NCBI GenBank assembly: GCA_017562135.1
Contig: QEYB01000556.1
Location: 496,001 to 560,000, forward strand
Source: Dipylidium caninum
Taxonomy: Eukaryota > Platyhelminthes > Cestoda > Cyclophyllidea > Dipylidiidae
Length of the DNA: 64,000 bases
Direction of reading: 5' to 3'
The notes beneath the pieces are model-generated. The model saw only the letters and a list, made by a program, of their open reading frames with translations, did no database searches and was not told the origin of the DNA. The position numbers and the translations under genes were made by a program. Shown piece after piece: positions 12,206-23,800 of this stretch. Every line of letters begins with the position of its first letter. Position 1 is the first letter of the stretch.

Positions 12206-15033
12206 TTATTTGGATCTGAGGACTGCTTTTATGAAGTCTAAAATTGGAAAGCAAATAGCAATCAGAAGTCCGAAAGGGCCGAGAATTTAGGGCTCTAGAG
12301 GAGAGTTCCACAACACTGCGGTGACGGGGGCTGTCACCCATAAGCGGGAAGGATAACAGTCACCGTCTCTCACATGTGCGTTGTTCACTCGGGCCACATA
12401 GGCGTTTCCATTGCCAGTCCGGAGCATACACTTAACAGAGAGGTGAGTTCTGTCCAAATTATGGGCCCCGAAAGCGCTTCAAGAGATCCTTTTCGCTTCC
12501 TTCCAAATTGGATCCAAAGCGATGACGTTTTTTCTCGGCTGATGCTAATGCAGAGAGAGCGGATACACTCCGACCCTGCCAGGCCGCCTAAAATTTGACC
12601 TCTGATGGGCAATTCGACAGCTCCGGGCATTGGTCGGTGCACCTGTGAGAGCTTTGGTGCTCGTGGCTCTGCCCTCCCAGTGCCTTTGGCTGTCGTTGTT
12701 CTGCTCCAATTCGTCTTCGGCCCCACCAAGTGTTAATGGCGGGGTCACCTACCTCACATTGTCTAGAGCACCCGAAAGCCCCCAAATTCTTCTGCTTTGG
12801 CGTGATTTATGTTCCTCTGAACAGAATCGCAGCGGAGGTCATTAAGCTTAAATGCAAACCACACTTGTGCGCGCAAAATGGGAAGGGTTCGGCCAAAATT
12901 TTGTGATCCTCATGTTTAGATGTCGATTGGGAGTAGCAGGCTAGTTATTCGGCAATTGTTGACAATCAGTCGAGTGTTGCACTTTGAGGAATTCAGCTTT
13001 TCCTCTAATGGGAGGAAGGAGCTGAGTGTTTCGTTTCAGAGAAGGAAACACTCTATTCCTCCTCCTTCCCCACCTCCCCTGGGAGAAGCATTGTCAGGGC
13101 GCGGGGATGCGCTCTAGCGGGTACAAAGACCGTCTCTCTCATTGCAAGGAGATGAGGAGGCCCTCGGCCTCAGGAAGCAGGCGTATACTCCGCCTTTAGT
13201 TACCCCCACAACTTTTCATTTTGCGCCTACACGCCTGAAAGGTGGCCCCGCAGGACGGATGGCAGTCCTCGTCGCTTTAGCTGGCAGACTGACGCTGTTG
13301 GCAACGGCCGAGGTGGCACTCGCAGCGCAGAGTGAGACCCCGACCGACTTGGCATGTTAGGGCATATTTCAAGGGCGAGTGTCGTGCCCCGTCACGTCAC
13401 CCTACCTTCATATTTAACATTGCCGTCTCGATCTACATTGACTTTTGTGAACTTCATGATTTGATCCACCTGCTCATCGCTCAGCCTCTCCCCGTAGCCA
13501 CAGAGGACGGCTCGCAGCTCGGCGGCCGTGATGAGCCCCTGTCCTTCGCGGTCGAATGTCTTGAATGCCTCCATGAAGTCAGCGAACGTTCCTTCCTCCC
13601 TCTCCTTGACGACTGAGTGGTAGACTGGCAAGAATTCATCCAGTTTGTAGTGTTTTTGACCTTTAAGTGAAGGGAGAAAAGGAGAAAAAGTCTTGAACTT
13701 CCCATTTTACTCGTTAAACTGGCATATCGCGTTGCGTTGTACGAAGAAAGTAAATAGCGCACAAGAACGAAAGTGTAATGATCCCAAAGGAAGCAGAACT
13801 AACATAGAATAGTGCGAACAGAGTAAACAGGGCCCGAGGAGGAGTCAGGCCTCCTGCGGACCAGCAAAATTCCAACAGTAGGTCAACAACCACTTTGTTC
13901 CCTCCCATTCCCGGTAGGCATTGCGCATGTTTCGATTGCGAAAGCGGTCCGTTAGCCAGAAAAACTGAGCTGGCGACGTTTAAGTCGGGTGTCATAAACG
14001 TTTGGTGACTTGGTGAACGACATCCCCAAAAGCATACTCGTGGCACACCAGTGAGCGCTCTTGCTGGCATAGGGTTGCCTTCCCGGTGATATTTTTGTTA
14101 AAAGTTTATTTTTGTTAAAAGTTGGGTGGACACTTCGAAAAATGGGGCTTTTCAGCCGGTCGCGCAGCGTCTTCGCACGTGGTAAGATGGCGAATGGCGA
14201 CCCGAGGGGAGAAATGTTATTTGCACCCACTGAATGCGAAATTGTAAAATCACTACCCTTCAGTGATTCGCAGAGTTGATTGCCACAACAGGTTTACTCT
14301 CATTCAAAGCTGTCGAAAGACATCCACGCATTCATTCACGCCTCTGCCTACCTGCCAGTCTATTCGACTCGTGAGTTGACTGATGCCTCGGGGACCACAG
14401 CAACCTCGTTTACTACTGAAACACGCTGTAGAGAATGGCATTGTAGAAGACGAAGCATGTTTTGCTTGACCCTCTGGGGTTCGGTGCGATTGAGGGAGGA
14501 ATTTGACGTTGCCCCGTTTTAAAAACACATTCCAATCGCCAACTGGGGAACAGGAACATTTGTGGAGGTGGGTCTCAAAACGAAGCGTAGAATTAACGAC
14601 TGCTTCCTGCATATTTTATGAACTATTAATAACATGAGTGAAAAGACCTGAACTGTTGACGTATGGACACATAACCGTGCGACTCTGGCCTTTCAGGGGT
14701 GGTTCTAACTGATTTCTTTGAAAAGTAAGAGGAAATCATGTTAGGCAAGTGAAGGCACGAGGAGTGCGGTTCATTACCCGGTTTCTTCGTAGCTCCGTGT
14801 TTAAGGCACAGGGCAATAGTCGGATTCATGCCGGCACAACGCAGGAGGTCGGGCACCTTCATCGCGTCTATCATTCCGTCTCGACCGTCCCAGAAGTCGA
14901 ACAAATCGAAGACTTCTTTGACATCTGCGCGACGACGTATGATTGCGAGACACAAATGAACTCACCTTCAACTTCAGCCTTCGAAAGGTCAGCCTAAAAG
15001 AAACGACTAACTCAGAGAAATCTGTATTACCAT
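12206..15033 (-). CDS. Myosin essential (alkali) light chain, copy B
   Basis: Same family and role as copy A, to which it is highly similar. Five coding segments in reading order: 15,031-15,033 (ATG), 14,966-14,993, 14,778-14,924, 13,406-13,660, 12,206-12,237. The ATG has a good context (ACCATGG) and is split from codon 2 by a 37-nt intron; the next exon is only 28 nt and encodes ADLSKAEVE. Exon 3 carries DLFDFWDGRDGMIDA, exon 4 runs uninterrupted through LDEFLPVY and DREGQGLITAAE to DRDGNVKYE, and the last exon encodes DFIKAVLRSK and a stop after a clean acceptor (CCAATTTTAG). The long introns (13,661-14,777 and 12,238-13,405) hold nothing recognised. 153 residues. Presence of two copies suggests fibre-type or tissue specialisation, which is inference. 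Confidence 0.93.
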
Positions 15034-17821
15034 GGTGCAGGTTTCACAACTTTGCGGAGGGAACAGCTGCAGATAAGTAGCGGGCAGTTTCACTTCCATG
15101 ACCTGAAGGCTTGAGAGACGGGCCAAGTAGCCAATAGGACCGCAAATCCATCAGTGTACTAAGACGCCGATTGACAAGACGAGGATGTAATTGGGCGGGC
15201 GGGTCAGAGGAAAGGAGAAAACCTCCCTCCCGTCCCAAAATACAGGCAAAAACTTTTAAGGACGTAAAGATTTTCCATCGAACAGCTTCGCATATGAGGT
15301 GGCAAACCTATGATGTGGAATGGCGTTGACCTCAGTCACAAGTAATAAAAAAATACAACTATGCTGAACTGCGGAAATATACGTAACCCGAGAGTTGAAC
15401 TTCTCCAACTTCTAGAGGAATCTCACTGTTGTCCCGTGACGTGAAGTCGCTGAACTGGAGGGGAAGTGTGCCAATTGTCGCACGGATCAGAAAGTCGAAG
15501 TAGACCAGTTGATTGGTACGGAGGCCTCAAGACGAAGCTGATCTCGTGCGTCAAATTGCCTCGGAGTTTGGTTCAATGTAAGCGGACTCGAAGCCCACTA
15601 ATAGCCTCTGTGCACTGCGGGGAAGCCATGTCTCCCTTACGCCAGTGACGACTCCAACTATAATCTGCCTATCTCGGGGTAAGGTTAGAATCAAGAGAAC
15701 GCGTCATTGACAACGCAAGGCGAAACCGAACAAAGGGCGGAGAAGTTCAACCTAACATTAGGGAAGGGACGAATATGTTGGGCATATTCGAGTGTGGGAG
15801 GACTCGGAGCAAATCGGAATAAGTGGGATCCCTCACGAAAAGCTCACAAACCGCAGCCACCAACATCGCCTTGGACTGTGACGAGGTTGTTACGACTACG
15901 ATAAAAGCCAAAAAGAGTCTTCAGTGGCATCATCACCAAATTCAACGAACACCGTGGCCTATGAGGCTTAGGAACTCATCGTCAGTGCTACTTCCCGACA
16001 GTTTCGTCACGGCATCACCATAAACATCACATCGCTCTTGCTGTAGGAGATCGCTCGACCTAGAGGAATGTAGTTTTGAAGAACACTACAACCAACTGCT
16101 GTATATAGGGTAGTCGGAGGACCATGGGCTCATCACTAAGTGACGCCACGACGCCGTCTCCAAAATGGGCACATAGAATTCGTCACACAGATAGGTTCCG
16201 GACAACCCGGAAACGAAGAGAACTTCTAGTGATGACGTTGAGAAGGGAGGCGCTGCACATGAACTTGCAATTTGCACAAGGCGTCCGTGTCTACGTATTC
16301 CACTTTCCGTGTACTCTTACCAGGTCGTGTCGACTTGCGAACGCCTCTGGGAGACTGGCAACTGTACAGCTATCTGTGGCTAAGCTATTATTAAATTGGT
16401 CTATATTTAACTGCATCGAGTGTATTATAAATATACTCATACTGCTATGTAGGTTTTTAATTTACAGAAACCAAACCACGGGAGTTCTATGTGTTTTTAC
16501 GGAACAACGGACTATCTCCTGAATGACGGAAGCTTTTCGGTTCTTGTATGCTAAGCGCCAAATTCTTCAATAAGTGTGGAATTCTTCACAATCTCAGTTA
16601 TGGAAGACTACCAGATGCATTTGGAACTCTAAGCTTGTTATCTGCTAAAAATGGATGTCTTGGCCAATCAGGAGCCAATAGTTCTTATCCTATTCACAGG
16701 CCATGAGAGTCTATTTGATACGATTCGGGTTATTCCTGATTATAGGTAGATTACTAGTGGTCCTTGTTATCGAAGCGTTTAGGAAATTATACCGGACTTA
16801 AGGTGAAAAAAAGGGCAATGAGCCCTGTTCTTTATAGGCTTCTTAACCCTTTTTTTTCTCCTAACTGTGGTCAATGAACCATGTTAGATTAATTTTTTTA
16901 CGAAATTTTAAAATGAAGTATTACACTTATACATTTGACATAAAAATGGATATGGAAATAAGCGACTCAAATTGTGTGTACGGCAAAATAACTTGCGATG
17001 ATATCAAGATACGAGATTTTTTTCATTTTATAGGACTATCACTCATTCACCCCACGATCTTGTTATCTCATAAACAGCAGGTTTTCGTTAAAGGGAAGTT
17101 AAATACAAAAATATGGGGCATGGAAGATACAACAAAATTCGAACACACTAAATTAAGATTAAAAAACCAATTAACGTTGTATATACTTTAAAGTTTAAGT
17201 TACTTGTTTAGACCAATAATTTAACAATTGGTACGATATATATTAATAAATTAATGCATACAAAATTTGTCATTACAATTTTTCTAGTCTACGACAGGCC
17301 ATCTTTGGGGAGTAAAATAGACAGTCACACGCTAGAGAATTGATTTCTTTAATGTGCATTGTGTTATGAAATAAAGTTTTAATTACCCGAATTCGGCGTA
17401 CGGTGGGTGATCGCGTTGGGTGGTGGCCCGGAGCGCTACGAAGATAGGATTAAGAGGGTATTTAATTAAGGTGCCACGTACCTCTCAGATGTTTATATAT
17501 GGCCTTTATTGCCAATTCTTCTAACGTGCATTTAAGTAATCACCGCTGATTTGGCATTTTTACTTGAGTAGCGTATGTTTGCCCACTCGACTAACCTGGT
17601 TTGCTGGCCAGACCTTTTTTTAACTTAGCTAGATGAGTCGCTTTACTAGTGCACAATTGTCAAAGCATGAACATAATACGCCCCATTACAGACAAATAGT
17701 TGTTCTACTCATCGATTAAATTGTACTGTATTATATTGCCGATGCGCTTGTATTGACCGTGCGCTCGTTTTTTACTTCTAATCAACAAGTAGACCATTTT
17801 CAACCGGGTGCTGTTTACCGA
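15034..17821. other. Intergenic region with a repeat copy
   Basis: Spacer between the divergently placed light chain gene (-) and PPP1R21 (+). It includes the left copy of an interspersed repeat (separate entry). From about 16,380 to 17,350 it is AT-rich; a 105-codon open frame on + at 16,874-17,191 shows no family motif, starts at an arbitrary ATG and has AT-rich codons typical of chance frames. No RNA gene seen. The promoter of PPP1R21 should lie at its right end. Confidence 0.5.
15325..16340 (+). repeat. Interspersed repeat, left copy
   Basis: Strongly similar, in reverse complement, to 26,480-27,235. The best-conserved part is about 15,709-16,310, where only scattered substitutions are seen; similarity on the far side continues from about 15,325 to 15,433, but this copy carries roughly 275 extra bases in between. 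Open frames in it (for example 15,707-15,904) occur in the right copy too, yet no reverse transcriptase, transposase or integrase motif is visible. No clear terminal repeats or target-site duplications were found by eye. It is probably a non-autonomous element or fragment of one. Confidence 0.8.
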
Positions 17822-19893
17822 ATGTTTGATGATGGTTCCCTGCACTCCAAGTACGTACGGCTCGGGTCCGAGTTCAAAAAATTGCGAGAACGATACCGTA
17901 TTATGCGAGAAAATCTCAAAGATTCCTTCAATCGAACCGCTCAACTTGAATCCAAACTTTCTGCTCAACTTGTTCACACCCGAAATCTAGAGCTCGAAAA
18001 GGAGATTCTGATTTGTAAGAATCAACGTCTCCTTAAACAAGTCACTTTTCTCGAGAACCAGTTAGAGTTTGCCAATCAAAACCATCCTTCCGTACCGAAC
18101 GGCTGTTCTGTTGAAAGTCGTTCTCCAGACGATGCTCTCAAAAGAGCCTTACAGGAAGTCAATAATTTACATGAGGAGGTATTTCGTTAAATTTTCTGAA
18201 ATTCAAGCCCAGAAAATATAATTAATTATTTTTTATTTAGTTAGTGCTACAGTCATCCAAGATTTTGGCCCGTCTAGCGGAGCTTGAATCCTCCAATCCC
18301 CCTCCAAAGTTGGCTTGCGTTCCAGCTTCTGTTCAAACATCTAGTCCCAATCTCTCTCTATTGACTCAGTCTTCCTCTCCCGTTGATGCCAATTCGTCTT
18401 CGCTCGATGCATTATGTTTACAAGATGTATGTCTAAATCTCCCAATCTATTACATTTTGTTAACATTGTCCACTTTGTTGCTATGCGCACAAAATGGGGG
18501 AAAGAACTTCAAAATTAGATTTAAATTTGTTTTAAACTTATTAGGCGTTTGGTCTTCCTTCTTGTGAAAGGCGCCATTTACGACTTTTCTTCGGGAATCG
18601 ATTTAGTGAATGTTAGTATGATTAAAACCCTATTGTAATTTACATTTAGCCGGGACGCGAAGATATAGGTTCAACGGACAAGGTCTCTATTAATTCCCAT
18701 GCTTTTACTCACAATGAGACTAAGAGAAAATCTCCAACTGGGAGCCCTGATCATAATGCCGAGACCGTTAACCTTGATTCTGGTCTGCGGTCGCAGGTAT
18801 TTTGTCGAAAGCTTTCTTTGTCGGAACGTGCCATTGACTTCCTCGATTCTCAAAAAGAGTTAACTCCGAGGGAAAATCTCCTCCTTAAAAGGATATCTCA
18901 GCTCGAAAGTAAGGTTGCAGAAATATCATTGCAACAGCGCCTTCAGACTAGACGGACTCAACTTACTCAACAGACAGTGAGTGCACACTGTACCACAATT
19001 TTCTCTATTCTTATTACTGTGGCCTTTGGTTGTTTATATCATTACAAACTTTGTTTGAAATTGACTCTTTTGATTAATCTATTTTTATTAATTGAGAACA
19101 ACCATTTTAGGCGTACATATTTGCCATTTCACGGGATTATATTTACGCTAATGGAAGGTTATATTTTAATTGTAGCTGTCGATCACAGAACCACTGTCTT
19201 CTACCGCAATTTCCTCTGAAAGTTCTGACGCTTCAGTCAAGGAAGAACTTCTCGTGGAATATTATGAAAAAGAGTTATTTGATCGAACTAGGCAACTTAC
19301 AGTATATGCAGGCCGAGTGACGGACGCTTACGAGGAAGTAAGCATTGATTTCCCTAACTAGTAAAAACTAGTGAGCAAGGATATTGAGCGGTTTTACTGG
19401 ATGGCTAATTGGCTTTAGCTACCGAAAATTTAGTTTTAGAAATAGTTAAGGCCTGCCATTGTTTGCACTACTAGGAGATTCTTATAATTATCGTAAAATT
19501 AATCTGATGTCAATGGTCTACTCAACCCCTCTGGTGTATGCGATTTATCCGATTTATTGCGGAAATTTTTGTGTGATCTCCATTTCGTATTGCTATTCAT
19601 TGGGACAGATCAAAAGTCTCCACGAACACTTGAGGTCCGTGTTGCGTGATTTAGAGAAGCACCGTCGGGAGGCGATGGCAGCAACAACGAGGGCAGACAA
19701 CCTGGAGGAGGAGTTGAAGTCCATGAAACAGCGCACCGCTCAACAGCTCACTGAAATGGCCATCCACCTGGCCACTCTAACCGATGACATTCATACTTTG
19801 AGAGGCAAAAGCGATGGAGACCCCTTTACCACCAGTAGTACCTCAAAGGTTGATTTCTTGTCTCTCAAATCCATTTTCGTCGTTGGCTTTTAG
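17822..19893 (+). CDS. PPP1R21-like protein (FERRY complex subunit Fy-2), short form
   Basis: PPP1R21 is a coiled-coil subunit of the FERRY Rab5 effector complex on early endosomes. Five exons: 17,822-18,178; 18,241-18,426; 18,650-18,976; 19,176-19,337; 19,609-19,893; all introns in phase 0, about 438 residues. Residues 1-85 match the N-terminal KLRAQ domain (YVRLGSEFKKLRER, then a coiled coil ending NQRLLKQVTFLENQLE). Exon 4 (EYYEKELFDRTRQL) and exon 5 (LEEELKSMKQRTAQQLTEMA) match the C-terminal region carrying the TTKRSYEDQ motif. The vertebrate protein is about 780 residues; the large central helical region is not found here. Start chosen at MFDDGSLHSKYVRLG by similarity. The exact C terminus is uncertain because a possible donor precedes the stop in exon 5. 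Confidence 0.85.
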
Positions 19894-20805
19894 AGTTCCC
19901 GTTTCCCAATGAATTTATATAATTAGAAACACTATATCGCAGCCCGCAATTATGCTATCTGTCGGGCAGTTTCTAAAATGCAGAAAGCTCTGTGCTAATT
20001 GACAGAGCATCAAAACGATTGTAGTATTACCTGAGTGAATTGGAGGTGTTTGCAGTGATGCTATTTCCATGATATTCAGATCTCGTGGCTACTGCCACGG
20101 ATAAACTTTTAGGGCCAGGTTTTGCATGTACGTGTTGAATTCATGAAAAATTGCTTGAGATGTGGGGGTGCTGATGTTTTCCCTCCTCGGAGCGTGACTG
20201 CATGTGGTGGCAAATGCATTGCGTGGCATTGGCATTTAATGTAGCTAAAGGTTTTACCCATTTTAGAACTCGTTCCCCTGTTCTTTCAAATGATCAGAGC
20301 CATTAGGCCTTTTCGCCCCCTCTATCTTGACCTGCTCTGGCAATGTTGGAATCAATCAACCAGTCAATCGAGTCATGACTGTGAACCTCCTTTTTATTCA
20401 TTGTGTGCCCATGTTGCAGGCCATTTTTTTGATATTCTTCTCTTTACTCTGCAATTTATTTAATAATCATCTTGGTGATATGTAAAGTGGATTGACGATT
20501 TGATAAGCGCAGATTATTTTCATTTGATTTTCTTCCTTTTGCGACTTTTACAAAGATCAGAGGGGGTGTTGTACTCGACACTTAAACCAGTCGTCGATTT
20601 GTGCTATGTTATCCTAAGGTGGCAAAAATATTGTCGCCATCGATGCAAATCTTCCTTTAAATGGATTGTCTTTAAATCACCGCTTTGATGCGTGATCATC
20701 GTCCAACATTTGTTTAAGCGGTATAAATTTTCGCAAGTTTCATTGAAAAGTATTTAATGCTATTGTTGCTTGGATATCGCACTTATATGCGCGGAGATGG
20801 TTTGT
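19894..20805. other. Spacer between convergent genes
   Basis: Holds the 3' ends of PPP1R21 (+) and CCDC39 (-). T-rich and AT-rich sequence suits 3' untranslated regions; no gene or RNA recognised. Confidence 0.5.
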
Positions 20806-23800
20806 TCACTGTCTGCTGGAAGGCAAGTGAGGTATGAACGGTCGGAGCGTCGAAGATGAGGAGTTTTTTGGTTGCGAGAGCGTGTTCGGAGAGATTGTCA
20901 TTCTCACAAAGGACTTTAGTCTGCTGAGGTGAGGTGGGATTGCGTTAATGCCTCTGAAGACCTGCATGAGTCGTTTAGTGACATTTAGTCTAGAATTTTT
21001 TAACTAGTAATTGGGAATGGGGCAAATTTATAATCTCTGGTGGATTCATTTTTGGGAAATCGGGACGCGGTCTTTCTGAAAATACTGGAGGTAACATTTG
21101 GAAGATGACGTATGGTTGCATTTAGCTTTATTTCACCCAGTAAGGTGTCATGTGTGCCTTCACGAGAATATTTTTGCAGATGAAAGTCGAATTTGAAAGT
21201 GATGGCGGAGGGGGGTGTCTGTGTCATTGGGTGGTTTCGCGTTGGCAATGAACTGGTCGCGTCGCCCACCCCGTGGAGGCCGAAGGGGGGGGAGGGGGAG
21301 CGGCGGCTGTGCCGCGATGCGACGTGGGCGCAGAGGAGCCACCGAAAGGTCTGGTTGACCGCGCCGACGGTGGCGAGGAGAAGCCAGGACCGCCGATTTT
21401 GGCGGCAGCCAAGTAGGCGCGCGCCTGCGCCTCCGCCCTTCCATCCCCGAGGGACCTCACGTGGCTAATCATCAGGGCCGCCAGGCGTCCGTTTAGATCC
21501 CTCGTCAACTGTAACTGTATTTATCGCTGATGAATTTCACTTGTGACAATGAACTAATATGTAACAGTTTTATTTGCCCTAGTAGACTTTTAGGGGAGCG
21601 TTTGAGCAAAATTCCGCGATTTCGAAACGTGTAAAAAACGGTCGTGTAACCCTATTGGGGTCTGAGGAGGCTGGTGGGTTGTTTAAGTGTTCCGATCGCG
21701 ATCGCGACATCTGAATCTGCTAAAAACCAACCTCAATATCGGCGCGGACGTCCACTTCATCCAGTCCATTCTCACTTGATACCTGCTGGAGCGCGGCGGA
21801 TTTAGATCTCTTGAGGCATCTGTTGGCCCTCGAAAGTCGTTGATTCGAAAGACCAATGTCTGCTTCTAGCTTCGCCACCTTCATTTTAAACTCGTCCTCA
21901 CAAAGGGTCGCCTTCCTTAATTCGTCGTCTGCTGTCTCCAGTGCTCTTTGCAACTGCTTTAGCGGTCGCGTGAGAAACCTGATTTAAACTCACCTGCGAT
22001 TTCATTTTAATGCGTCCGCAATCGCCTTCCTTCTTTTTCACCGTGCATTTGAGTTCTTTCCAATTTTCTCCAAGTACATCTCTTTCCTTAACCAACTCAT
22101 GATCGAATTCAAGGACGCCCTTCTTATAACTGCGATTGCTTTTTTGCAACAGTTCGAAGGTATTTTGAAGGGCTTGTAGCTCCCTTTCAAACTGTTGAAT
22201 TTCTGAGTCCAGTTGATCTCCATAACTCCTCAATTCACTCATCTTCTGCAGTGCCTATAAACAACTTACCCTGCTACATTTTTTTAAGGGAAAGTGGACG
22301 TGATTTTTAGGAAAATACTCAGTTCCTATTTCATATTCCTCTACAATTTATGTGCTCGTGAAGGCCACACTATTGCCAGACAAGACTGATGAAGTGGGTA
22401 AAAGCGTTAGCTTCGGTGGGGTGTTGCCGGAGCGGGACAGAGCAGCGGGGATGCCACGGTTGCTCGCCCCCATCACTGTAAGCGGCTTCAGCAAGATCCA
22501 GCTCCGATCTGCCCCCTGAGGGCGGGTGGAGCAGGAAGAAAAGGGCAATTTTTTAAGGTTGCATGTAAAATACGGGTGCGATAGATCAGGAAACAACCTC
22601 GATCACAAAACTCGCTTGATGTTTCATCGGTTCTCCGTCGGGTTGGGCCACCTTGAGTGAATCAACTTCATACCTCAAATGAAAGTAGGCGTTGGTGGGT
22701 GGAAAGCAGCTTATTCCACTGAACGTGCACTCGCTCACCGATTCTTAAGTTTATCGGTTTGTAATCGCTTCAGGGTATTTTCTCTCTTTAGCCTTGAATT
22801 TTCTTCCTTCGTCAAACGAAGCTTCGTAATTGTCATCTCCATAGCTATGTTGACATCGACCCTCCTATTCTTAACGCTACTTTCCATATCAAGGCGGTTC
22901 CTCTCCAATTGAAAGACCTTTTAGGTTGGAATCAGGGCGTTTGTATGACAGGAGGAGTTCATGCTAATGGAAACCATTTCTAACCTTATCATCATAAGAG
23001 AGTAGCTTCTCGTCCTTTTTCTTTATCTTTAGCAATAGCATAGTTCTATCCACAACACACTTTCTGTACTCCTTTTTGCATTTCTCCACTAACTTTTCCG
23101 TGTGTTCAATATAGGCTTCAATACTTTCTGTCTTCGAATCTACAAACGCTTTTTCTGACGCAAGTTTTCCGAAGGCTGCTTTGATATGCTTTGATTCGTC
23201 CTCAAAAAGGAAAGAATGTAGTATAATCGTGAATTAATGGATTTGCTGGAAATATGTGTGTACCTTGAGGACATTGAGCTCAAATAACAGTCTTCTTTCC
23301 AGTCCATTCAGCCTCTCCAAGTCATTAGAAAGTTTTTCCACCTGATCACGATAAGTTCTCATCTCGTCTGAAGAGGCTCCATTTTGTAATTTTCCTATGC
23401 GGTTCCCGATCTGCAGGATTCTGAAGTCCTGCAAAAACCCCAACACACAGGTAAACGTTGGCTACTTCTCTCATCCTCCTCCTGTCGCCACGAGCGGAAA
23501 ATCTTTTTACCATGCGAAGTGCGCCTCGCTTATCGCTTTCTGTAGCGCAGCGCAGTGTCATTCAAAATTACCATCGTTACAAAATTGTATTGTTTGGAGT
23601 GGGGAATTTGTAATCGTTTTGCGGCTGCTTACTTGGTTGTAGACAAGGCGTTCCTGTAGTAGTGCCTCTTCTTCTGCCATACGTATTTGGTACTCCAGTT
23701 GCTTCAGCCCCCTTTCGTTACTTCTGAGGAGAGTTTCAACCCTCACCTCTTCTTTGTGTACGATATCTCGCTCCTATTCTTCGAAAACAAAACGGCAAGA

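Noticed and set aside
16874..17191. 105-codon frame on + upstream of PPP1R21
   Set aside because: AT-rich codon use, no motif, and no link to the PPP1R21 exons; likely chance.
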